Below are positions 8,010-14,588 of a stretch of 26,318 bases of DNA, one piece after another. The stretch spans positions 1-26,318 of IMG/VR virus record IMGVR_UViG_3300032282_000167; one strand, written 5' to 3'. A model generated the notes under the pieces. The model saw only the letters and a program-made list of their open reading frames with translations. It made no database searches and was not told where the DNA came from. The stretch is from a virus. Within the stretch, counting starts at the first letter, position 1. Each line of letters opens with the position of its first letter. The translations under genes and the position numbers were made by a program.

Positions 8010-8297
8010 ATGCGTTGGCTCGTACTGTTACTGTTGTTAGGGCTAGTTGGAGCCGTAGCCAAGAATGGCTGTCACGTTCGCGAGTTCTATGGAATTGGCT
8101 ACACCATCCACAATCCGTCCGAGCGCCATCAGCAAATGATTCAGTGGCTCAAAAACAATGCGCAATATTGCAAGTCCAGCGACTACGTGGTTATCTGGAA
8201 CAATTTGGCAGAGTGGGCGGGTACAGCCGACTCAGCAGAAACTAGAAGTTTAATTATTCATGGATACAAAGATGCACTTGAGCGTGAAAAGAAATGA
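8010..8297 (+). CDS. Small secreted protein in lysis region
   Basis: This 95-residue protein opens with a signal sequence: MRW, a Leu-rich core (LVLLLLLGLVG) and a plausible signal peptidase I site AVA-K at about 17-18. The mature part has two cysteines (Cys21 and Cys54) that could form a disulfide in the periplasm, a GYTIHNPSERHQQMIQWL segment, and a basic tail ending in EREKK. Cys21 is not in a lipobox, so it is not an obvious Rz1-type lipoprotein. The stop overlaps the next start by ATGA. It could be a periplasmic lysis or superinfection factor; function unknown. Confidence 0.7.
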   Translation: MRWLVLLLLLGLVGAVAKNGCHVREFYGIGYTIHNPSERHQQMIQWLKNNAQYCKSSDYVVIWNNLAEWAGTADSAETRSLIIHGYKDALEREKK

Positions 8298-8533
8298 TTC
8301 CGCCGCTTCACAAGTGGTATCCCATGATTGGGGTAGCCGACTATCCAACAAAAACGGATGCGCTTGAGCGCAGGCATCAGCGCCTTGACGAAGAATATAA
8401 ACAAGCTTTGAAGATGACAAAGGTAAAGCACAAAATTGATGAACTTGAGGTTGAGTTGTATGTGAAGAAAGCAGAGCGCAATCAACTTAGCCTTGAGATT
8501 TTTACCAACCGAAAAATAGACATACTGGCATAA
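8294..8533 (+). CDS. Small coiled-coil protein in lysis region
   Basis: This 79-residue protein overlaps the previous gene by four bases (ATGA), so it is translationally coupled. The N-terminus (MIPPLHKWYPMIGVADYP) is followed by a highly charged helix from about 22 to 68 with heptad-like spacing. There is no membrane span or signal, so it does not match an Rz-type inner-membrane spanin by topology, although it sits where one might be expected. No family is recognised. Confidence 0.65.
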   Translation: MIPPLHKWYPMIGVADYPTKTDALERRHQRLDEEYKQALKMTKVKHKIDELEVELYVKKAERNQLSLEIFTNRKIDILA

Positions 8534-8534
8534 C

Positions 8535-9233
8535 ATGGTTACAAAGAAAGTCCCAGCCAAAGTAGCGCCCGTTAAGAGGCGTATACCTAAGCCCAAAATA
8601 GAGGTTATTGTTGCGCCCAAACTTGAAGCTAAGAAAGACGACAGCCCTCTTGGTAAAGTGATTGGCTTGATCGAGTGGGTGGACAATCCGTTTAAACTGT
8701 TCACGGTCATTCTGCTGTCGTTTCTGTTCTTTGCTGGGTACTTTGCGTGGGATTCCCGCACAGTTATTTTGAACGCCATCACAAGCTCAAGCCATCAGCC
8801 GCAACTTAAAGAGATCAAGGTTTTGGAGCACGTAGCTGAAAAACTCAAAAAGGACTTGGAAGCTGAGACTGTTTTGGTTCACAAGGTAGCCCTTGTTGTA
8901 AATAGCAGGATCACGCTACTTTCGTATGGCCCAAAAGGTCGAGACACTACTCTTGATGGCTACAACTCCACCCTGTTTGGCAAAGACGTTGCCCGTAATT
9001 CCGCAGTAATTGCCATGATGAATGGGGAAGTCTATTGCGATAAGCTGGTAGCCTCTGGTAAAACATCCGAGTGGGAAGAAAAACAGGGCGTAGGCTTTAT
9101 TTGCCGTGGCTCCATCCCTCCTGAAATGGGTGCATTTGAGGGGTACATTTCGGTTGGGTTTACCAAAGAACCTTCAGATCTTGGTGCTGTCAAAACTCGT
9201 ATCAATCTAGCCGCCACTGAAATGTCTAAATAA
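8535..9233 (+). CDS. Membrane-anchored protein with large predicted periplasmic domain
   Basis: This 232-residue protein starts one base after the previous stop. The first ~35 residues are very Lys/Pro-rich, then one transmembrane helix spans about 54-72 (LFTVILLSFLFFAGYFAW). By the positive-inside rule the remaining ~155 residues face the periplasm. That part starts with a helix (about 90-120), then a mixed alpha/beta domain (ITLLSYGPKGRD, ARNSAVIAMMNGEVYC, GVGFICRGSIPP, GYISVGF) that vaguely resembles a GAF/PAS-like sensory fold. Cys168 and Cys190 (approximate positions) could pair. I do not recognise a family. Its place between small lysis genes and the holin suggests a role in lysis timing or sensing, which is inference. 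Confidence 0.65.
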   Translation: MVTKKVPAKVAPVKRRIPKPKIEVIVAPKLEAKKDDSPLGKVIGLIEWVDNPFKLFTVILLSFLFFAGYFAWDSRTVILNAITSSSHQPQLKEIKVLEHVAEKLKKDLEAETVLVHKVALVVNSRITLLSYGPKGRDTTLDGYNSTLFGKDVARNSAVIAMMNGEVYCDKLVASGKTSEWEEKQGVGFICRGSIPPEMGAFEGYISVGFTKEPSDLGAVKTRINLAATEMSK

Positions 9234-9242
9234 GGAGCAACT

Positions 9243-9737
9243 ATGTTTGAAATGTTATCTGGAGGCTTGCTAGGCTCCATTTTTGGCGGAATTTTTAGGA
9301 TGGCGCCAGAGGTGCTCAAGTGGCTCGATAAAAAGAACGAGCGCCAACACGAATTGAACATGTTCAAGTTCCAATGCGACTTGGAAGCTCAACGTGGTCA
9401 ACAGAAACTGGCTGAGATTGGCGCTCAACGCGAAGCCGCCATTGACGTAGGCGTGATGGATGCCTTCAACAATGCCATTACACAGCAGGCTGAGATGGTT
9501 AAAGCCGCAGGTGGATGGGTAGCCAGCCTTTCAGCTTCTGTGCGTCCTGTGGTCACATATTGGGTGCTATTTGTGTGGTCGTTCATTCATGTTTGGTTCG
9601 CATGGAACGCATGGTTGGCTGGCGCTCCAGCGGTAGAAGTGTTCAAAACCATGATGACACCAGACTTTTCAGCCCTTCTGTCTGGGACTATCAATTATTG
9701 GTTTCTTGATAGAACTCTTGCCAAGCGTGGTCTATGA
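9243..9737 (+). CDS. Predicted holin, 3TM gene-transfer-release type
   Basis: This 164-residue protein has an excellent TAAGGAG ribosome site 6 bases before the ATG. It has a Gly-rich hydrophobic N-terminus (GGLLGSIFGGIF, about 7-18), a charged helical middle (about 29-90), a membrane helix at about 101-125 (VRPVVTYWVLFVWSFIHVWF) and a final one at about 141-156 ending in SGTINYWFLDRTLAKR. The order 'VRPxxTYW ... LLSGTIxYWFxDRTL' is characteristic of the holin family described for gene-transfer agents (GTA_holin_3TM). It would make the inner-membrane lesion that lets the lysozyme out, and it overlaps the lysozyme start by four bases (ATGA). Confidence 0.8.
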   Translation: MFEMLSGGLLGSIFGGIFRMAPEVLKWLDKKNERQHELNMFKFQCDLEAQRGQQKLAEIGAQREAAIDVGVMDAFNNAITQQAEMVKAAGGWVASLSASVRPVVTYWVLFVWSFIHVWFAWNAWLAGAPAVEVFKTMMTPDFSALLSGTINYWFLDRTLAKRGL

Positions 9738-10174
9738 ACTTAGAACTTGCCGCCGCTCTGTGTCGTCAATTTGAGGGCTACAAGGCTACTCCGTACCTAT
9801 GTCCAGCAGGTATACCCACTGTGGGCTACGGGTCTACCTACTACCGTGATGGGCGCAAGGTAACCTTGCAAGATCCGCCTATGGACGAACCGACGGCTAG
9901 GGCGCTTTTGATGGTGGAGTTAGAGCACACGTACTTGCCGGGAGTCCTTCGCCACTGCCCCATTTTGGCAACTGATGAGCGCAAGTGCAACGCGACCGTG
10001 GATTTTGTTTACAACCTTGGCATAGGGCGCCTCCAAACCTCTACCCTTAAACGTAAAATTAACGCTCAAGATTGGGAAGGCGCCAAAGAACAGCTCATGC
10101 TATGGAACAAAGGCGGCGGTAAGGTTTTGTCAGGGTTAACTAAGCGTAGAGCGGCTGAGTGCGCCTTGTTTTAA
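9734..10174 (+). CDS. Endolysin: GH24 (T4-type) lysozyme
   Basis: This 146-residue protein cleaves the glycan strands of peptidoglycan at lysis. The family's catalytic pattern E-8x-(D/C)-5x-T is exact: Glu14, Cys23 and Thr29, followed by VGYGS. This is the less common variant with Cys in place of the catalytic Asp. The C-terminal half has the usual helical lobe (CNATVDFVYNLGIGRL, LMLWNKGGGKVLSGLTKRRAAE). There is no signal or SAR anchor at the N-terminus, so export should depend on a holin, and the predicted holin lies directly upstream with a four-base overlap. Length is normal for the family. Confidence 0.95.
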   Translation: MNLELAAALCRQFEGYKATPYLCPAGIPTVGYGSTYYRDGRKVTLQDPPMDEPTARALLMVELEHTYLPGVLRHCPILATDERKCNATVDFVYNLGIGRLQTSTLKRKINAQDWEGAKEQLMLWNKGGGKVLSGLTKRRAAECALF

Positions 10175-10192
10175 ATTAAAAGGCATACTAAA

Positions 10193-10225
10193 ATGTCTCA
10201 ACGAATCTATGAGGTGATTGCATGA
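10193..10225 (+). other. Ten-codon mini-ORF coupled to adaptor start
   Basis: ATG at 10193 opens a ten-codon frame (MSQRIYEVIA) after an AAAGG site, and its TGA overlaps the ATG at 10222 of the next gene. It may be a leader that couples or tunes translation, or simply chance in the 47-base A/T-rich gap. The gap holds no convincing promoter. Confidence 0.25.
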
Positions 10226-10857
10226 CGACCGCAAGTGTTATGACCTATGACAGTTTGGTCGAAAACATCCAGTCTTATCTGGAGCGTACTGACACCGCCA
10301 CAATCGACAAGATCCCCCTGTTTATCATGCTTGCTGAGCAGGTTATTGCCTCTCAGATCAAGTTTTTGGGCAACCTGACGGTCAACACCAGCAACATGGT
10401 GATTGGAGCCTCTACCATTGCCAAGCCTGCTCGTTGGCACAAAACAGTCTCAATGAACATCACAGTAGGTGGGTCTCGCAAACCAGTGCTTAATCGTCGA
10501 TATGAGTATCTGCGGGAGTACTGGCCCTCACCGACTGCCACTGGAACCCCTGTCTACTACGCAGATTACGACTACTCCAATTGGCTCATAGCTCCTACGC
10601 CTGACGTTGCCTATGCCTTTGAGGTCTTGTACTACGAGCGTGTTCAGCCTTTGGACAGCTCGAATCAAACCAATTGGTTCACCATCTACGCACCTCAAGC
10701 TTTGCTTTATGGTTCCTTGCTTCAGGCTATGCCGTTCCTCAAGAATGATGAGCGGATTCCTATGTGGCAAGCTCAGTACAAACAGATCATGGACACGCTT
10801 ACTGCTGAGGATAAGTTGCGTCTAGCTGATCGTCAGGCGATTGCGAATGACTCATGA
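10222..10857 (+). CDS. Phage adaptor (head-tail neck) protein, SU10-type
   Basis: This 211-residue protein has a GAGGTGA ribosome site. Its N-terminus (MTYDSLVENIQSYLERTD...IPLFIMLAEQVIASQI) followed by VLNRRYEYLREYWPSP, PVYYADYDYSNWLIAPTPD and a helical tail (YAPQALLYGSLLQAMPFLKND...QYKQIMDTLTAEDKLRLADR) is the recognisable layout of the adaptor protein of SU10/phiEco32-like podoviruses. The adaptor docks under the portal ring and carries the tail. It heads a coupled set with the tail decoration and nozzle genes (ATGA overlap with the next start). A second adaptor-like protein lies at the left edge of the window. Confidence 0.8.
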   Translation: MTTASVMTYDSLVENIQSYLERTDTATIDKIPLFIMLAEQVIASQIKFLGNLTVNTSNMVIGASTIAKPARWHKTVSMNITVGGSRKPVLNRRYEYLREYWPSPTATGTPVYYADYDYSNWLIAPTPDVAYAFEVLYYERVQPLDSSNQTNWFTIYAPQALLYGSLLQAMPFLKNDERIPMWQAQYKQIMDTLTAEDKLRLADRQAIANDS

Positions 10858-12086
10858 GCTACGTAAGCCCCTTTACTGGTGACGTAATACAGCCGACGGA
10901 TGTCAGTTTCCGTACAGTCACGCTGACTTCCAACACGCAGTTGAACTGGCCCTCCAACAGCACGACAAACACCGACTACGCCGCTCGCATTATGCAAGTG
11001 ACCGCTGGCGCTGGTTTAAGCATGTACATGCCTCCAGCCAATCAGGCTTCGGTTGGTAACGACGCATTGATCCGCAACATAGGATCAAACACCTTTACGG
11101 TCAAAGACTACGCAGGCACAAACACGATTGTGACCGTAGCCGCTGGTGAGTCCAAGTACATCTACATTACCACCAACCCTACGGCTCAAGGTACGTGGGG
11201 CAACATCGCTTTTGGCACTGGAACCTCTTCTGCTGATGCCGCTACCTTGGCTGGTTACGGTTTGGTTGCCAGTGGCGCTACGTTGAACCAAAGCCATCCA
11301 AGTGCGGCAATCACGACAGGCACTACCTTTGCCGCCACTGATCGAGCCCAGACCCGTGTGTGGGGTAGTGGCGGTGGAACGGCGACTCTTCCAGCCGCCG
11401 CGACGCTTGGAAACAATTGGTTTACGCTGTTTAAGAACAATGGAACTGGATCCTTCACGATCTCATGTACAGGTGCTGAGCTGATTGACGGTAACAGCTC
11501 AAAGACGTTCAATCCCTCTGAGTCTGCATTTATTGTTTGCACTGGTACGGCTTATGTAACGATTGGTTACGGTGTCAGTTCGCAGTTTGCTTTCACTGTA
11601 CTGACAAAGAACGTGACTGGCGGCTCTGTTTTGTTGACCAACAATGAGGCGGCAAACAACATTCAAGAGTATGTTGGTAACTTGACGAGTAACGTGGTGG
11701 TGACGTTCCCTGCTGTGGTGAACTTGTACGTTATCTCAAACCAAACAACAGACAATGGGTTTACGCTTACGGTGACAACAGGGTTGGGGTACAACGCGAC
11801 CATACCTCCCGGTCAACAAGCCACGCTTATCTGCGACGGAACCAACTTCTTCAATGCCAACACCACTCAAGCTGGCGCAACGATTGTGAGCTTGGTCGAC
11901 GGTACTGCTGGAACCCCATCTTTAAACTTTGCCGCTGAAACCAGCACTGGCGTGTACCGACCTGCCGCGGGTGAGTTTGGTGTTTCGGTGCTTGGAACTC
12001 AACGATTTAAAGCAACCGCAACAGGTGTTTCAATCACTGGAACAGGTACGTTCTCAGGTGGAATAGCTGGGGGAACCTTTACATGA
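10854..12086 (+). CDS. Tail fibre/tail decoration structural protein
   Basis: This 410-residue, beta-rich, Thr/Gly/Ala/Asn-rich protein is coupled to the adaptor by ATGA. The N-terminal ~120 residues (SPFTGDVIQPTDVSF, then LTSNTQLNWPSN...AARIMQVTA...MYMPPANQASVGNDALIRN, FTVKDYAG, YIYITTN) form a predicted beta domain seen in podoviral tail proteins coded beside the adaptor. Two more similar beta modules follow (ATLPAAATLGNNWFTLFKNNG; VVVTFPAVVNLYVISNQT). The C-terminus (SLNFAAETSTGVYRPAAGEFGVSVLG) is a module common in fibres and ends in GGTFT, close to the FGGTF end of the fibre at 1173-3356. Probable role: a fibre or short spike attached at the neck. Confidence 0.75.
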   Translation: MSYVSPFTGDVIQPTDVSFRTVTLTSNTQLNWPSNSTTNTDYAARIMQVTAGAGLSMYMPPANQASVGNDALIRNIGSNTFTVKDYAGTNTIVTVAAGESKYIYITTNPTAQGTWGNIAFGTGTSSADAATLAGYGLVASGATLNQSHPSAAITTGTTFAATDRAQTRVWGSGGGTATLPAAATLGNNWFTLFKNNGTGSFTISCTGAELIDGNSSKTFNPSESAFIVCTGTAYVTIGYGVSSQFAFTVLTKNVTGGSVLLTNNEAANNIQEYVGNLTSNVVVTFPAVVNLYVISNQTTDNGFTLTVTTGLGYNATIPPGQQATLICDGTNFFNANTTQAGATIVSLVDGTAGTPSLNFAAETSTGVYRPAAGEFGVSVLGTQRFKATATGVSITGTGTFSGGIAGGTFT

Positions 12087-14326
12087 CAAAGAAAGTTTTT
12101 GCCCTTGACACAAAAGCTGGTATTCAGCGCGACGGTACTGTCTTTGACATGGACTTTTACACCTCTGGTCGATGGGTAAGATTCCAACGTGGGCGTCCAC
12201 GTAAGATGGGTGGGTATCGTCAGATCGTGAACGACTTGGCGGGCCCCTCCCGCGGAATCTACCTTAACCCCCAACAGAACTTTAACAACGTGTTCAATGG
12301 CTACTCTGGTGGCTTGCAGGTGCTTCCTATCAACAACAGTGGTATTGGATCTGGTATTACAGACTTCACGCTGACTGGTTTTACTGCAAACGCAAACAAC
12401 TTGTGGCAGTTTGATACTTTTTATGACGTGAGTGGGTCTGGGGATAACTTGTTGCTTGGGCACCCCGGTCAAAACCTCTCACTAATTGACAACAACATCA
12501 ATACTCGTGTTTTGGGTGGCGCCGTTACTGGCACAAGTTTAAGCCCAATTGGCGTGTTCACAGCCTCCGTGTACTTAAACAGCACCACGACCATGTATCT
12601 GTCAACACAGAACGCCCAAATTGGTGCTGGTCAATCTATCTCAGGTACTGGCATTCCTTCTGGTGCAACCGTTATCTCAGCCAACCTTAGAGTGCCTGTT
12701 TTAAACGCTGTGGCGGTGACTGGTATTGCTGGTCAATGTTCATGTACATCCACAACAGGTCTGTATATTGGTCAAACAGTCGCTGTGTCTGGTACTAACA
12801 CTGGAACAGCCACAGGCATTACTTCGGGCGTGACGTACTACATCATCGCCACCAATTACGCGACCACATTTACCTTGTCAGCAAGTTCTGGTGGTGCGGC
12901 AATTATCACCACCGCTGGAACAACCACAGGTTTGGTGTTCACGCTTGGGCAAGTCCAAAATATCGTGATTTCAGCCGCCGCTACAACTTCTGGCGCTTCT
13001 ACGATTACGTTTGACAACAACATTTCAGTGTCTGGTGGTGTGGTTACCTTGCATCCTTTTGTGTTTGTATATGGCAACAACGGTTTAATTAAGAACTGCT
13101 CAGCAAGCAACACGAACGATTGGGTCTCAGCAGACGCAAATGAGGTCTCTGTAGCCACTGGAAAGATTGTCCAAGGGCTACCAGTGCGTGGTGGCTCAAA
13201 CGCGCCTTCTGGGCTGTTTTGGAGCCTTGATTCATTGATTCGCGTGTCATACATCGGTGGTGCGGGAACTCCCCCACAATACTGGCGCTATGACCTGATC
13301 TCTTCTCAGTCGTCTATCTTGTCTTCTCAGTCCGTAATTGAGTATGACGGCATCTATTATTGGTGTGGTGTTGATAGGTTCTTGCTCTACAACGGTGTTG
13401 TGAAAGAAATTCCTAACACCATGAACCAAAACTACTTTTTTGACAACTTGAACTACGCTCAGCGCGAGAAGGTTTGGGTCTCAAAGGTTCCTCGTTTTGG
13501 TGAGATCTGGTGGTTCTACCCTCGTGGAGATGCCACAGAGTGTACCGACGCGATCATCTACAACATACGTGAGAACATTTGGTATGACGCAGGCGAGGCT
13601 TTAGGAGCTCAGCGCTCTGCTGGTTACTTTTCTCAAGTCTTTCACTATCCAGTCACCGCTGATTGGAACGTCAACGCTACAGGTGGTGTATTGACAGCCA
13701 CAATCACCAATGGAGGATCTGCGTATACAAACGGAACCTACAACAACAAAGCGTTGACTGGTGGTGCAGGAACAGGCGCTACGGCAAATATTACCGTCTC
13801 TGGTGGTGTTGTTACATCTGTGGTGATCAATGGTCATGGATCTGGTTATGCCGTAGGTAACACCCTATCTGCAACGATTGCAGGCGGATCTGGCTTTATC
13901 CTAACCGTCAACACGTTGATGAGTTTCGTTTCCCTGTATCAAAACGAAATTGGTACAGACAAGGTGACTGGCGCTCTTGCAACGGCAATTGAGTCTTATT
14001 TTGAGACAAATGACCTTGGTTTGGTCTCTGGGGGGCCGTCTGGAGCCGCGCAGGTTGGTGATAACAAGTGGCTACGTTTAGAGCGTATTGAGCCTGACTT
14101 TATTCAAGATGGTGTTATGTCCGTATACGTGACTGGACGACCCTTTGCTCAGTCTCAGGACGTAACATCTCAGGCGTACGAATTTACGCCCTCAACAGGT
14201 AAGATTGACATGCGTGAACAGCGTCGTGAATTACGATTGAAGTTTGTGTCTAACGTAACTGGTGGTGACTACCAACTTGGTAGGCTTCTGCTAGACGCGG
14301 ATACTGGTGACGTGAGACCGTACTAA
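12083..14326 (+). CDS. Predicted tail nozzle protein (beta-propeller) with inserted domains
   Basis: This 747-residue protein overlaps the upstream gene by ATGA. The start (WVRFQRGRPRKMGGY at about 31-45) and a series of propeller-like blades (LWQFDTFYD...LLLGHP; GLFWSLDSLIRVSYI; YWRYDLIS; VIEYDGIYYWCGVDRFLLYNG; EIWWFYPRGD; IIYNIRENIWYD) fit the nozzle that closes the distal tail of T7/P22/SU10-like podoviruses. Two insertions break the propeller. Residues about 160-310 include a GLYIGQTVAVSGTNTG...YYIIATN...TFTLSAS segment resembling the E1_FCCH-like domains seen in phage proteins. Residues about 526-607 form a Gly-rich beta domain (LTATITNGGSAYTNGTY...GHGSGYAVGNTL). The inserts probably project from the tail. 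Confidence 0.8.
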   Translation: MTKKVFALDTKAGIQRDGTVFDMDFYTSGRWVRFQRGRPRKMGGYRQIVNDLAGPSRGIYLNPQQNFNNVFNGYSGGLQVLPINNSGIGSGITDFTLTGFTANANNLWQFDTFYDVSGSGDNLLLGHPGQNLSLIDNNINTRVLGGAVTGTSLSPIGVFTASVYLNSTTTMYLSTQNAQIGAGQSISGTGIPSGATVISANLRVPVLNAVAVTGIAGQCSCTSTTGLYIGQTVAVSGTNTGTATGITSGVTYYIIATNYATTFTLSASSGGAAIITTAGTTTGLVFTLGQVQNIVISAAATTSGASTITFDNNISVSGGVVTLHPFVFVYGNNGLIKNCSASNTNDWVSADANEVSVATGKIVQGLPVRGGSNAPSGLFWSLDSLIRVSYIGGAGTPPQYWRYDLISSQSSILSSQSVIEYDGIYYWCGVDRFLLYNGVVKEIPNTMNQNYFFDNLNYAQREKVWVSKVPRFGEIWWFYPRGDATECTDAIIYNIRENIWYDAGEALGAQRSAGYFSQVFHYPVTADWNVNATGGVLTATITNGGSAYTNGTYNNKALTGGAGTGATANITVSGGVVTSVVINGHGSGYAVGNTLSATIAGGSGFILTVNTLMSFVSLYQNEIGTDKVTGALATAIESYFETNDLGLVSGGPSGAAQVGDNKWLRLERIEPDFIQDGVMSVYVTGRPFAQSQDVTSQAYEFTPSTGKIDMREQRRELRLKFVSNVTGGDYQLGRLLLDADTGDVRPY

Positions 14327-14586
14327 TGGCAAATATTCTCAACCCAGCACAGGTCTATGACCCAAGGTATCACACCTTCGAGTCGTGGGCTTCGCTTATG
14401 TGCGAGCTCTACGCTGTGCAACAGTTGGCTATACCAAACAAAGATACGGATTGGAAAGAGTGGGCGTCGGGTCTGAAGGCAATTGATGTGTTTACAAACG
14501 AGGGGATACCGGGCCCCTACATCTACTCGGACTGGCAAGAATGGGCTGAAGCCCTTGTCAATTCAGTTAACCCAGCGGTGAATTAA
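14326..14586 (+). CDS. Small tail-module protein of unknown function
   Basis: This 86-residue acidic, aromatic-rich protein starts inside the previous stop codon (TAATG overlap), so it is coupled to the nozzle. It contains the near-repeat DWKEWASGL (about 42-50) and DWQEWAEAL (about 68-76), plus a GIPGPYIYSDW stretch. The two WxEWA units suggest a symmetric helical pair. Being coupled to the nozzle and followed two bases later by the giant internal protein, it is most likely a minor virion or assembly protein. No family is recognised. Confidence 0.7.
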   Translation: MANILNPAQVYDPRYHTFESWASLMCELYAVQQLAIPNKDTDWKEWASGLKAIDVFTNEGIPGPYIYSDWQEWAEALVNSVNPAVN

Positions 14587-14588
14587 AT

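Noticed and set aside
7922-8245. Plus-strand frame of 107 codons overlapping the small lysis genes
   Set aside because: It overlaps two better frames: the 29-residue membrane peptide and the signal-peptide protein. The Arg/Ser-rich product is not convincing.
10172-10193. A/T-rich gap before the adaptor as a promoter
   Set aside because: A CATACT box is present but no -35-like hexamer at a workable distance.
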